The notes: a model not told the origin generated them from the sequence alone. A DNA stretch of 64,000 nucleotides from an uncultured Bacteroidales bacterium (GCA_910578275.1 CAJTPR010000003.1:62001-126000), one strand, 5' to 3'. Shown: positions 28,121-37,037, counted from the stretch's first letter. A program made the numbers and translations.

Positions 28121-28165
28121 GGCGGCGGAATCCGGATTTTTCCGGATTCCGCCGCCTTTTTTTTT
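28121..28165 (+). terminator. Strong Rho-independent terminator after the flavodiiron gene
   Basis: GGCGGCGGAATCCGGA (28121-28136) and TCCGGATTCCGCCGCC (28141-28156) form a perfect 16-bp stem with a TTTT loop, followed by nine T. It ends the plus-strand transcript; the gene on the other side converges on it. Confidence 0.92.
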
Positions 28166-28181
28166 ACACGCCTGAGGCGGA

Positions 28182-29486
28182 TTATCCTACGAAATGGAAG
28201 TGCGGGCCGAAACGTTCGAAGGCGGCACGGTCCAATTCCTCGCGGTGGTCGGGGTGGGCGATGGAAATGAGCATCCTGGCACGTTCCTGCATCGTCTTGC
28301 CATACAGGTTCACTGCGCCGTATTCGGTAACGATCCATTGCACGTGCGCCCGCGTGGTGACCACGCCCGCACCCGAAGCCAGCACGGGGGCGATCTTGCT
28401 GATGCCCTTGTTGGTGACCGACTGCATGGCGATGATCGCCTTTCCGCCTTGGCTCATGGACGCCCCGCGCACGAAATCCACCTGTCCGCCTACGCCCGAA
28501 TAGAACTTGGTGCCCAGGGAATCGGCGCAGACCTGTCCTGTCAAGTCGATTTGCAAGGCGGAGTTGATGGCCGTGACCTTGGGATTCCTGGCGATGATGC
28601 ATTCGTTGTTGGTATATCCCACGTCCATCATGGCCACGCCGGGATTGTCGTCGAGGAAGTCGTAGACTTCCTTGCTTCCCATGACGAAAGTGGAAACGAT
28701 CTTGCCCTTGTCGATGGCCTTGTTCTTGCCGTTGATGACGCCTTTGCGGACGAGGTTCAGCACCCCGTCGGCGAACATTTCCGTATGGATGCCGAGGTCC
28801 TTGTGGTTGCCCAATTGGGAAAGCACCGCGTTGGGGATGGAGCCGATGCCCATCTGCAACGTGGCTCCGTCTTCGATCAGTTCGGCCACGTATTTTCCGA
28901 TTCGGGCCTCTTCGGGCGAGGGTTGGGCGAAGTGGCCTTCGATCAGGGGCGCGTCGTCTTCGGTGAAGATGTCGATCATGTCCATGGGAATGAGGGCGTC
29001 GCCGAACGAGCGCGGCATCTGCGGATTGATGGTGGCGATGACCGTGTCGGCGGTCTCGATGGCAGCCAAGGTGGCATCTACCGAGCAACCCAGCGAAACG
29101 AAGCCGTGCTTGTCGGGAGGCGTGGTCTGGATCAAGGCCACGTCGGGACGGCAGTAGCCTTCGCGGATCAGCCGCTGGGTGTCTTGCAGGAAGCCGGGAA
29201 TGTAGTCGGCATAGCCCGCCTGGGTGTCTTTGCGCACGTTGGCACCGGCAAAGAACGATTCGAGCAGGAAGATGCCTTCGAACTCGGGAGCCGTGTAGGG
29301 GGCGGGGCCTTCGGTATGCAAGTGTTGCAGGCGCACGTTCTTGAATTCCTTGCGCCGGCCGCGTTCGCACATCGCCTGGATCAGTTTCTGGGGTGCGCAG
29401 CCAATGGCATGGATGTGAACCCTGTCATTCGTCTTGATGACTTTTACCGCTTCTTCGGCGGTAACGATTTTCATTGAGGTCAACAT
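28182..29486 (-). CDS. Acetyl-CoA hydrolase/transferase family CoA-transferase
   Basis: 434 residues of the Cat2/AbfT-like group that moves CoA between acyl groups such as acetate, succinate, butyrate or 4-hydroxybutyrate. Seen: VHIHAIGCAPQKLIQAM, ALIQTTPPDKHGFVSLG, LQMGIGSIPNAVLSQL, GIHTEMFADGVLNLV and FYSGVGGQVDFVRGASMSQG. Glu236 in HTEMF is in the position of the catalytic Glu of 4-hydroxybutyrate CoA-transferase (by family knowledge). The exact substrate pair cannot be read from sequence. It complements nifJ and ackA in acyl-CoA fermentation. A start four codons in (ATG 29474, MKIVTAEEAV) is equally plausible. It follows the secreted nuclease gene by 12 nt. Confidence 0.88.
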   Translation of the reverse strand: MLTSMKIVTAEEAVKVIKTNDRVHIHAIGCAPQKLIQAMCERGRRKEFKNVRLQHLHTEGPAPYTAPEFEGIFLLESFFAGANVRKDTQAGYADYIPGFLQDTQRLIREGYCRPDVALIQTTPPDKHGFVSLGCSVDATLAAIETADTVIATINPQMPRSFGDALIPMDMIDIFTEDDAPLIEGHFAQPSPEEARIGKYVAELIEDGATLQMGIGSIPNAVLSQLGNHKDLGIHTEMFADGVLNLVRKGVINGKNKAIDKGKIVSTFVMGSKEVYDFLDDNPGVAMMDVGYTNNECIIARNPKVTAINSALQIDLTGQVCADSLGTKFYSGVGGQVDFVRGASMSQGGKAIIAMQSVTNKGISKIAPVLASGAGVVTTRAHVQWIVTEYGAVNLYGKTMQERARMLISIAHPDHREELDRAAFERFGPHFHFVG

Positions 29487-29498
29487 ATCGCGATTAGA

Positions 29499-30557
29499 TT
29501 ATTTTTCCTTGATCAGTATCATGTAAACGGGGAAGTGGTCGCTATACCCGTTCAGATACACGCCTCCGGCATGGGTGCGCAAAGGGTAGCCGTTGTACCT
29601 GCCGCTTTTTTGCAACAGCATGGGGTCGTTGAAGATACGGAACCCGTAGAACTTGAGCGTGGAACGGTCTTTCCCCGTCAGTCCCTGGGTGATGAGCATC
29701 TGGTCGAACAGGTTCCATTGCCCCCGGTAGCAGAGCGTGCCCACGCCGCGCTTGTAGAGTCCGTAGGAGGCGTTGAACATCTGTCCGGGTTCCAGTTTGG
29801 CATAGTCGTCTTGTCTGGGGGCGCGCATGACTTCGGTCACGCTTTTGTTGACGGGGTCGTCGTTCAAGTCGCCGGTGACGATTATCTTGGCGTCCGGGCT
29901 GACGGCCAGGATGCTGTCCACGATGCGTCGGGTGAGCCGGGCGGCCATCTCGCGCTTGGGAGAACTGCGTCTTTCCCCGCCCAGGCGCGAAGGCCAGTGG
30001 TTGACGATGAAGTGCAGCGTGTCGCCCATATACAGTCCCGAAACGACCAATTGGTCACGCGTGAGGAATTCGGGATTCACCGAGTCGTAAAGCCTTACCG
30101 AACGGCTGCCGAGAAGCGTGAACTTGTCTTTCTTGTACAACAGTCCCACGTCCACGCCGCGACGGTCGGGACCGTCGTAGTGCACCACGCCGAAGCCGTA
30201 GGGTTTCAGTTCGGGCTGATTCACGAGGTCTTCGAGCACTTGCCGGTTTTCCACTTCGCTCACTCCCAGCACGTCAGGGCATTGCAGTCTCACTCCGCCC
30301 ACCTCCTGGCCGATGGCGGCGATGACCGTGGCCAGGTTATGCAGCTTGTTGCGGTATTTCACGCCCGACCAGGCGTAACTGCCGTCGGGCAGGAATTCAT
30401 GGTCGTCGGTATTCGGGTCGTCTATGGTATCGAAGAGGTTTTCCAGATTGTAGAAACCCACCATGCCCAATTGATACTGCTTTTTTTCCTGGGCCGGAAG
30501 CGCCCATGTGAAAGCGAGGAAGAACAGCAGGAGCGGCAAGCCGGTATTGCGTTTCAT
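29499..30557 (-). CDS. Secreted endonuclease/exonuclease/phosphatase family protein
   Basis: 352 residues with a signal peptide (LPLLLFFLAFTWALPAQ). The DNase I-like fold motifs are in order: VGFYNLENLFD (Asn), VLGVSEVENRQVL (Glu), IVNHWPSR (His), IVTGDLNDDP (GDxN) and GYSDHFPVYM (SDH). It lacks the lamin-tail and coathanger parts of the other family member at 2218 and is GC-rich like the core genome. By family it may release nucleotides or phosphate from external nucleic acids. It has its own -7 box (TATCTTCG, minus strand 30585-30578). Confidence 0.88.
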   Translation of the reverse strand: MKRNTGLPLLLFFLAFTWALPAQEKKQYQLGMVGFYNLENLFDTIDDPNTDDHEFLPDGSYAWSGVKYRNKLHNLATVIAAIGQEVGGVRLQCPDVLGVSEVENRQVLEDLVNQPELKPYGFGVVHYDGPDRRGVDVGLLYKKDKFTLLGSRSVRLYDSVNPEFLTRDQLVVSGLYMGDTLHFIVNHWPSRLGGERRSSPKREMAARLTRRIVDSILAVSPDAKIIVTGDLNDDPVNKSVTEVMRAPRQDDYAKLEPGQMFNASYGLYKRGVGTLCYRGQWNLFDQMLITQGLTGKDRSTLKFYGFRIFNDPMLLQKSGRYNGYPLRTHAGGVYLNGYSDHFPVYMILIKEK

Positions 30558-30577
30558 CTTTTTCGTTTTTGCGTGTG

Positions 30578-30585
30578 CGAAGATA
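30578..30585 (-). promoter_or_regulatory. -7 box for the secreted endonuclease-family gene
   Basis: Minus strand TATCTTCG, one mismatch to TAnnTTTG, 20 nt before the ATG at 30557. Confidence 0.35.
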
Positions 30586-30593
30586 GTGCAATT

Positions 30594-31985
30594 CTAAAAC
30601 ATGTAGTCCCAGGCGGGCAGTTGGACGGGTTTGCCTTTCAAGGCCTTTACCGCTTTCTTGTCCAGATGGGCCTTGCGGATGACAAGGCGGAACATGTATT
30701 CGGAGAACCAGTCGTCGGTAAACGTGATATAACCCTTGTGCCCCGCTTTCTCGCCCCAGCTGTTTTCGAATTCCCACTTCACGGGCGTCTCGTTTTCGTC
30801 CACGTCGCAACCCACCAGCGTCATGGCATGGGTCGATCCGCTTTGGCGGCTGACGATGCGGTCGGCCTTTTCCATCGACAGTTTCACGCCCAATAACGAT
30901 TCGTAGTCGTACATTTCCGGATCGGAGATGCCTTTCTTGCGGTCGAACTGCTTTCCCACGTCGCAGGAGGCGTACATGGCTTCATTGTTCTTGATGGAAG
31001 CCAAGGCGGCCTGTTTTATCGCTTCGTCCGGCAAGTTGAGATAGACCCAGTTCATGCCTTCGTAACTGTTGCGGTAGTTCTGGATTTCATACACCTTGTA
31101 GTAGGGACGGGTGGGGTCGTTCATGATCATGACGTAGTTGTCGGGCGTGTAGTCTTGGGGTGTCACTTCCTCATGGAAGCGTTTGGGCGTGTAGTCCTTG
31201 AGCGTCTTGATGTCGCCGTCCTTGTCCTTGTAACGCCATGTGAACGTGGCAGGCGGTTCGCCCAGGCAGAGCGCGAGGATACGATAGACGTCCTTGAGCG
31301 CGGTCATCTTCTGTTCGCGCAACTGTGCTGTCTTGGCCCCGTTTTCGGCCATGTGGCGGATTTCCATGCCGCTGCGGCGCAGGCTTTCGTTCAGCAGCCC
31401 CGCCATCTGGGAGGTGTTGTCGGAATGTTCGGTTTCCGGCATCACCTCTGCGGGAACCACGCCGTATTTGGTGGCGATGTTGTAATAGAGGTTCCATACG
31501 CCGCCGTCGTTTACGGGTGTGGAAAAGTAGAAGGCTACTTCGCGGTCGTCCATGCCGGCCTGTGCCGTCCGTATGACGTTTTCGAGGAAAAGGTTCGACT
31601 TTTCAAGCATATCGTAGAAATACAGGTAGTTGTGGGAAAAGTCGAAATCGTCGAGGTTGTATTTCTTGATGATGCCCGGACGAAGCACGTTCATGGAGGT
31701 GAACATCCAGCAACGTCCCGACTGCTTTTGGTCGGTAATGCCTTTCACGGCCACCCGGTATTTGAAAAAATGATCGGTCTTGCCTTGTTTTTCGCGGTTG
31801 AGTGCCAAGGAACGGATATTGGCATTGCTTGTAAGCGCGTTCTGGATGGCGCGGGTAGGCGCGTCCAGGACAAAACTTTCCTTGAGTTCCTTCAATTGGG
31901 CTTCGCCGATTTCCTGTGCGCGGAGCGAACCGGAAAGCGCGCCGGCGAGCACGCATGCCGCCACCTTGAAATGGATTGATTTCAT
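30594..31985 (-). CDS. Secreted C1B cysteine peptidase (bleomycin hydrolase-like)
   Basis: 463 residues from MKSIHFKVAACVLAGALSGS, a signal peptide ending near LRAQ. Papain-like C1B active site: QKQSGRCWMFTSMNVLRPGI (oxyanion Gln and catalytic Cys), STHAMTLVGCDVDE (His), WEFENSWGEKAGHKGYI (Asn). Family members are usually cytoplasmic hexameric aminopeptidases (PepC or bleomycin hydrolase). The signal peptide here implies an exported, periplasmic or surface form, as seen in several Bacteroidales. An earlier in-frame start at 32078 would bury the signal sequence. A minus-strand TATATTTG box lies at 32033-32026. Confidence 0.93.
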   Translation of the reverse strand: MKSIHFKVAACVLAGALSGSLRAQEIGEAQLKELKESFVLDAPTRAIQNALTSNANIRSLALNREKQGKTDHFFKYRVAVKGITDQKQSGRCWMFTSMNVLRPGIIKKYNLDDFDFSHNYLYFYDMLEKSNLFLENVIRTAQAGMDDREVAFYFSTPVNDGGVWNLYYNIATKYGVVPAEVMPETEHSDNTSQMAGLLNESLRRSGMEIRHMAENGAKTAQLREQKMTALKDVYRILALCLGEPPATFTWRYKDKDGDIKTLKDYTPKRFHEEVTPQDYTPDNYVMIMNDPTRPYYKVYEIQNYRNSYEGMNWVYLNLPDEAIKQAALASIKNNEAMYASCDVGKQFDRKKGISDPEMYDYESLLGVKLSMEKADRIVSRQSGSTHAMTLVGCDVDENETPVKWEFENSWGEKAGHKGYITFTDDWFSEYMFRLVIRKAHLDKKAVKALKGKPVQLPAWDYMF

Positions 31986-32025
31986 TATGTTTTTGTTTGA
32001 TAGGGTCATGATGGAAATTAAAGAA

Positions 32026-32033
32026 CAAATATA
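32026..32033 (-). promoter_or_regulatory. -7 box for the C1B peptidase gene
   Basis: Reads TATATTTG on the minus strand, matching TAnnTTTG, 40 nt before ATG 31985. No clear -33 element. Confidence 0.4.
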
Positions 32034-32111
32034 GGCAATTATTCGTCGTGCGTTTGACCGACAGGACGAATGAGCCATTTTGTGTTCTTGTTGTTGATAA
32101 ATCTTTGATTT

Positions 32112-32145
32112 TTTGGTAAATCATGCCGAAAAATCACTATCTTTA
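32112..32145 (+). promoter_or_regulatory. Putative promoter for the small coathanger-type gene
   Basis: TTTG at 32112-32115, a 22-nt spacer, then TATCTTTA at 32138-32145. It is about 70 nt upstream of ATG 32216 and fires away from the cysteine-peptidase gene. Confidence 0.4.
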
Positions 32146-32215
32146 CGGCAGACACCACTTGAAATCACTGAACCAAAAGATAATTTATCGTAAAACATCT
32201 AAAAACCAAACGACT

Positions 32216-32565
32216 ATGAAAAATGTGGCCAAATCGATGCTGGCGGCCGCCGTCTCGGCCTTTGCCGTGCCTTTGCAGGCCCAGCTGGAAGTAAGTTCCG
32301 ACGGAGCCATCAAGGTGGGAGACCCGGGCAAGACGCAGAACGTGAGCGGAAACGCCCTGGACATCGCCGTAGAGCGTATGTATATCTATCCGACGGCCGA
32401 CAAGTCGGGCAGCTTCATCATCTACAACCATACGGTCTCGGGGCGAAGCTGAGTATTGAGTCTTCGGGGACCGTCGTACTGGACAAGGGATTCGTGTTGG
32501 AAAAAGGCGCGAGATTCAGCATACAGAAAAATAAAACGCTCACCGGCCAACGCCGCGTGCATTGA
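32216..32565 (+). pseudogene. Small secreted coathanger-type protein, frameshifted
   Basis: The first frame starts MKNVAKSMLAAAVSAFAVPL (signal peptide) and runs through YIYPTADKSGSFIIYNHTV to a stop at 32450-32452. The shifted frame continues at once as KLSIESSGTVVLDKGFVLEK then GARFSIQKNKTLTG, stopping at 32565. The second part has the pattern of the 3-coathanger stack seen in the nuclease fusion at 2218. One base missing near 32435-32440 explains the break. It could be a real frameshift mutation or an assembly error. Read as one protein it would be about 115 residues with no sorting domain. Confidence 0.55.
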
Positions 32566-32635
32566 CCGATGGGAAACATGGTGTTTGTCGCAAACATTTA
32601 CAATCAATTTTCAAACAAACTAAAATCCAAAAGCC

Positions 32636-33928
32636 ATGAAAAAAGCAATGTTCATTCTCGTTTTGGGGTTTACGTTCGGGCTTTGTTCAGGACAAACCAT
32701 GCGTCGATTGGGCATGATTGACACGGTTGAACTCATATCTTCATATAACCATACTTATCCCAGAATCCGGGTAGTCGGAGATGTCTTGTTCGTGGGAAGT
32801 AATGACGGACTGTACAAACACGACCTGCTGGATCCGGAAAGCGGATTCGAACACTGCGGGTTTGCTGGATTGCCTGTGGTGGATGCCGTACGGAAGGGTG
32901 ACAGCCTGTTGGCCATCACCGCAGATCCGACAGCTCGTTTGTGCTTATCCCCTGACAACGGAAAAACCATCGAGAATATCACCCCGGCCGGATTTCTGAA
33001 ATCCGGCATGTTGCGATTAGCCCAGAATCCGCTTGATCCGGACCAAATCTTCTTGGCCACGAGTTATACCTTGTACAAGACTTCCGACTTCGGTAAAACA
33101 TGGGTGGCGCCTTGGAATCTTGGCTTTTGGTATTCCCCGGATGCCTACATACAATACCATCCCTTGGACACAAGCCTGTTCTTTGTGGGCGGAACCGAAG
33201 GGTGGGATGGCCACAATGTCTTGTACTTGAATGGGGAGGAAATCAAATTCGGATCATACGGCTACATCTACGACGTGGCCTTCCACCCGACAGATCCGGA
33301 CATTATTCTCTTCGACATAATCAACGGAACGGGCGCGCTCGGAAAATCCACGGACCGGGGAAAAACCTGGAAACCTTGGGGAAAGATAGCTTCCGCTCCG
33401 GCTTTCCGGATAGATTTCGACTACCTGCATCCGGACACAATGTATGCCCTTCTTTACGCCTATGACGAAAGGGAAACCATATATCAAGGCGTCTATGTCG
33501 AAAGGTCTGGTGATGCCGGGTTTTCCTGGCATCGCTGCTTCAGGGACGTACACATTGAAATCGGGGAAGTCTGGTATATTCTGGATGTGCTCTTTTACAA
33601 GAACTCCTACTTGATTTATACGACGAACCATGGTATTATCGCCGTGGATCTGGAGAAGAGCAACGAGGATGTCGAGGTTGCACGAACGGAGAAGGAATTG
33701 CTGCTGACGATTTCCCCGAATCCGACCAAGGAGACGTTGCGGTTCGAGACGGTGGAGAGCGTCCGTCGAATCGAAATGACGGACGTGGCGGGAAGACGTG
33801 TACTGAACATGCCGGTGGCGGACGGTAGTCGGGAAATCCATGTGGGGCATCTCCCGGTTGGCATGTACGTGGCCTGTTTCCATACCGACCAAGGGTTCAT
33901 CCGGAAAAAAGTCGCCATTGCTCGCTGA
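32636..33928 (+). CDS. T9SS-exported protein with sialidase/BNR-type beta-propeller
   Basis: 430 residues with a signal peptide (KKAMFILVLGFTFGLCSGQ). The body has repeated propeller-like units with Asp-box-style turns: LSPDNGKTIENI, KTSDFGKTWVAP, KSTDRGKTWKPW, RSGDAGFSWHRC. The last 75 residues are a type A T9SS sorting domain: LTISPNPTKETLRFE, MTDVAGRRVLNMP, LPVGMYVACFHTDQGF and RKKVAIAR. It is therefore predicted to cross the outer membrane and be anchored or released at the surface. No catalytic sialidase residues are evident, so it may be a binding or structural protein. Confidence 0.85.
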   Translation: MKKAMFILVLGFTFGLCSGQTMRRLGMIDTVELISSYNHTYPRIRVVGDVLFVGSNDGLYKHDLLDPESGFEHCGFAGLPVVDAVRKGDSLLAITADPTARLCLSPDNGKTIENITPAGFLKSGMLRLAQNPLDPDQIFLATSYTLYKTSDFGKTWVAPWNLGFWYSPDAYIQYHPLDTSLFFVGGTEGWDGHNVLYLNGEEIKFGSYGYIYDVAFHPTDPDIILFDIINGTGALGKSTDRGKTWKPWGKIASAPAFRIDFDYLHPDTMYALLYAYDERETIYQGVYVERSGDAGFSWHRCFRDVHIEIGEVWYILDVLFYKNSYLIYTTNHGIIAVDLEKSNEDVEVARTEKELLLTISPNPTKETLRFETVESVRRIEMTDVAGRRVLNMPVADGSREIHVGHLPVGMYVACFHTDQGFIRKKVAIAR

Positions 33929-33960
33929 GGCAACCTGTCCAAGGGGGAGTCATGGAAACA

Positions 33961-34007
33961 GGCAAGGAGTGTCGGTGTGAACGTTGGCTTCGCCGACACT
34001 CCTTGCC
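33961..34007. repeat. 15-bp perfect inverted repeat after the beta-propeller gene
   Basis: GGCAAGGAGTGTCGG (33961-33975) pairs with CCGACACTCCTTGCC (33993-34007) across a 17-nt loop. No T tract follows, so it is not a standard intrinsic terminator. It may still end or stabilise the upstream mRNA. Confidence 0.65.
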
Positions 34008-34049
34008 TCATGGCAGAAGGGTGCGGTGGAGAGAGCCAAGCGGTTTGTT

Positions 34050-34245
34050 ATGGGTGGAGAATACCACGGCAAGCAACCATGACATCATGATGGAACCGGG
34101 AAGCACGTTGGTGTTGCGCGGTGAAGTCGGTTTTACGAACGGGTATAAGTTGATTCTTGACGAGGGAGTCTATGTTTGTGTTTCGGAGAACTTCGCCCTA
34201 TCGGGTACGGAGGAATCCCCGTTTTGCGTGAATGGCGCGGCGGAC
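34050..34245 (+). other. Fragment of a coathanger-type coding sequence
   Basis: Within the 515-nt gap before the OmpA gene, the plus strand encodes a protein-like stretch: NTTASNHDIMMEPGSTLVLR, then FTNGYKLILDEGVYVCVSEN. Its pattern is like the small secreted protein at 32216. It has no convincing start and stays in frame with the OmpA gene by chance. Likely a decayed relative. The rest of the gap holds the inverted repeat at 33961 and a TAAATTCG element near 34391. Confidence 0.35.
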
Positions 34246-34443
34246 AAGTCTGTGCTCGGGGGAGTCGTTCCCGTCCAAGGACGGGCCGTGGGAACCGGCG
34301 AGGGGCGTTTTTCCGGATCTCCCTGGCCCGTTGTGGGGCTTCAAAGGCTTCATGGAATCTTCTTCGTTTTTTTTTCTTTGCAATTAGTCGTAAATTCGCA
34401 AGGTTCGTCGGCCTGCGTGGACAAGCCGGACGAAATATCGCCT

Positions 34444-36975
34444 ATGAAATTGAAAACCAGTTTAAGTCTTTTCTGCGCCTTGCTTGTTTTCTGTGCCCTC
34501 GCTCCGGTCAGGGCCCAGTCCCGTCAGATAAAAAAGGCGGATACGGCTTTCCGCTACCATATGTACGACGTGGCGGTCACCCAATATCAGAAAGCCTTTG
34601 CCCGCATGGGGCGCAAGGCCAAGACCGACCCTGACGAGAAAAACCGCCTCTTGTTCCAGATAGCCGAATCCTACCGTTACAGCGGCCGGCAGAAATCGGC
34701 GGCCCGGCAGTATCAGCGTTGCATACGCAGCGGGTATTACAAGGTGAACCCCGGCGTTTATTTTCATCTGGCCAACTTGCAGCTGGCCGAAGGCGATTTC
34801 GACGCCGCCATTTCCAACTACGAGACATACCTCGACTATATTCCCGACGACAGCGCGGGCATCCAAGGCTTGCGTGCGGGCTTCATGGCTCGCCGCGCGG
34901 CTTCGCAGGCTTCCCGCTACCAGATAGAAAACGTTCGCAAGCTCAACACCAACGCGGGCGACTGGACTCCCCGCTACTATGACGCGGCGGGCACCATCGT
35001 GGCCTTTTCTTCTACCCGGGAAGGTGTCACGGGCAAGAAGAACGATGCCTGGACGGGGCAGCGCTTTTCGGACATTTTCGTGGCCAAGCAGGACGCCAAG
35101 GGCGGTTGGAGCCAGCCCGAGAAACTGGATCAGCTCGGCAAGACCAGCACGCCCGCCAACGAAAGCGACGCTTCTTTCTGCAAGGACGGCATGGTGATGT
35201 ACTACACCTATTGCGGTAGCGAGAACAAGAAAAGGAACCGTTGTGTCATAAAGACTTCCGTGTTCGACGGCAAGGCTTGGGGCGATCCGGTGGAAGTGAT
35301 CATCGGCAACGACTCGGTATCGGATTTCGTGCATCCGTTCATCACCGAAGACGGTTCGCGCCTGTTTTTCGCATCCAACCGCGAAGGGGGCTACGGCGAC
35401 CTCGACATCTGGTATGCGGAGGGGAGCGGAAACACGTTTTCCGAACCCGTGAACGTGAACTGGCGCAAGGACGACGACCCGGACGAGATCCGCGCCCAGC
35501 AAGGCCGCAGGTTCGGCGACGGCAGGGTGAATTCGCCCTATAAGGAAGCCTATCCTTACTTGCGCAACGACACCTTGTTGTATTTCGCCTCCACGGGACA
35601 TGGTTCCATGGGGGGGTACGACATTTTCCGGGCCACCTTGCGCGAGGGGGTCTTCGTGGACGTGGAAAACCTCGGATACCCGGTAAACACCAATGCCGAC
35701 GATTTCGGCATCTGCTTCGTTCCCGGCCAGAACAAGGGCTTGTTCAGTTCCAACAGGGGGCGGGGGCGCGGCAGCGACGACATATATTCTTTCTACATGC
35801 CCGACGTCCTCTTTACCATTTCGGGTACGATTACCGACGAGACCACGTTGCAGCCCGTCTCCGACGCCGAAGTGACGTTGGCGGGAACCGACGGCATGCT
35901 GGTGTCAGCCACTACCGATGCCAAGGGTTTTTACATGTTCAATTCGGGACAGGTGAACGAGAACACCACATACAAGCTTATCGTCGAGAAACGCAATTAT
36001 CTGGGGGCGGAGGGTACGGAGACCACGGTGGGCTTGGTGGCCAGCAAGGACTTTGAACATGATTTCACGCTTGCGCCCATGCCGCGCGGCCCGGTGGTCT
36101 TGCCTGAAATCCTGTATGACCTCGGCAAGTGGGATCTCAAGGAGCAGTATCAGGATTCGTTGATGGGCTTGATCGTGCTGTTGGAGAAGAATCCGCGTCT
36201 GGTCATCGAGCTCGCCTCTCATACCGACAGCCGTCCCATCGCCATGACCAACGACTCCCTTTCGCAATACCGTGCCCAGTCGGTGGTGGATTACTTGATA
36301 AAGAGAGGTATAGACGGTGAACGTCTTGTGGCCAAGGGTTATGGTTCGCACGTGCCGCGCACCTTGCAGCGGGAAATGCGTTCCTTTTATCAAGGCAGGC
36401 CCTATCTGTTCGATTCGGGAACCGTGCTGACCGATGCCTACATATCTTCCTTGAAAGAAAGGAACATGCAGGAGGCCGCCCACCAGTTGAACCGTCGTAC
36501 CGAATTCAGCGTGCTCAGGGAAGACTTCATACCCTCGGGAAACCGGAGCATAAGCGCCTTGGTGGGAATGGGCGACTGGGCGAACGCCAACAAGATACCG
36601 TTCGACTTGAATCCCGACGACAAGCCCGAAGTGCGCGTGATCGCCAACGGCATGGGGATGCGCGCCGTCATCGACGCCAAGGCCCGGACATGCGCCATCA
36701 GCGTGGATGCCGTCATGCGCCTGTTGCAGGTGGGGAACTTGGGCAAGAACAGTTTCAAGAACAAGGAGCGGGCGTTCAATGCCGAGGGCGAGGTGCTGCC
36801 CGGCCAGCACTTGCAGTTGAAGGAACTGAAAATGGGCAAGTATGTCCTGCAACGACTGGAATTCGTGACCGCGGAGGAATTGCCGGCGGAAATACTGCTC
36901 AACGCCACGGGCATGGGCAAGATCGGAAGTTATTCCGTCGACAAGGAGAGCCGGCAGATCGTCGTGGAAGAATGA
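34444..36975 (+). CDS. PorE-like OmpA-family outer-membrane/T9SS protein with extra C-terminal domain
   Basis: 843 residues. Signal peptide (LSLFCALLVFCALAPVRAQ), TPR repeats (about 25-160), a WD40/PD40-like propeller (about 165-455, with FASNREGGYGDLDIWYA, FASTGHGSMGGYDIFRA, FSSNRGRGRGSDDIYSF), a carboxypeptidase-regulatory-like domain (about 455-545, ISGTITDETTLQPVSDAEVT) and an OmpA peptidoglycan-binding domain (about 554-695, LASHTDSR and NRRTEFSVL). This TPR-propeller-CRD-OmpA order is that of the T9SS protein PorE. Residues 727-843 are extra and resemble a retropepsin-like fold in which DTGA is replaced by DAKA. Start at ATG 34444 because of the signal peptide, although the frame is open from 33952. 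Confidence 0.85.
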   Translation: MKLKTSLSLFCALLVFCALAPVRAQSRQIKKADTAFRYHMYDVAVTQYQKAFARMGRKAKTDPDEKNRLLFQIAESYRYSGRQKSAARQYQRCIRSGYYKVNPGVYFHLANLQLAEGDFDAAISNYETYLDYIPDDSAGIQGLRAGFMARRAASQASRYQIENVRKLNTNAGDWTPRYYDAAGTIVAFSSTREGVTGKKNDAWTGQRFSDIFVAKQDAKGGWSQPEKLDQLGKTSTPANESDASFCKDGMVMYYTYCGSENKKRNRCVIKTSVFDGKAWGDPVEVIIGNDSVSDFVHPFITEDGSRLFFASNREGGYGDLDIWYAEGSGNTFSEPVNVNWRKDDDPDEIRAQQGRRFGDGRVNSPYKEAYPYLRNDTLLYFASTGHGSMGGYDIFRATLREGVFVDVENLGYPVNTNADDFGICFVPGQNKGLFSSNRGRGRGSDDIYSFYMPDVLFTISGTITDETTLQPVSDAEVTLAGTDGMLVSATTDAKGFYMFNSGQVNENTTYKLIVEKRNYLGAEGTETTVGLVASKDFEHDFTLAPMPRGPVVLPEILYDLGKWDLKEQYQDSLMGLIVLLEKNPRLVIELASHTDSRPIAMTNDSLSQYRAQSVVDYLIKRGIDGERLVAKGYGSHVPRTLQREMRSFYQGRPYLFDSGTVLTDAYISSLKERNMQEAAHQLNRRTEFSVLREDFIPSGNRSISALVGMGDWANANKIPFDLNPDDKPEVRVIANGMGMRAVIDAKARTCAISVDAVMRLLQVGNLGKNSFKNKERAFNAEGEVLPGQHLQLKELKMGKYVLQRLEFVTAEELPAEILLNATGMGKIGSYSVDKESRQIVVEE

Positions 36976-37037
36976 TCCGGCTTCCGGAAAGACGTGTCAT
37001 GAACGAGAGAATACAAAACAACCAAAACGAGAATACC

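Noticed and set aside
32636..33928. Active sialidase
   Set aside because: Asp-box-like turns are present, but the arginine triad and catalytic Tyr/Glu pattern of sialidases are not evident, so only a beta-propeller call is made.
33952..34443. Upstream in-frame extension of the OmpA-family protein (164 residues)
   Set aside because: The signal peptide starts at ATG 34444, so the upstream stretch would place it inside the protein. The upstream part is treated as a separate decayed fragment.
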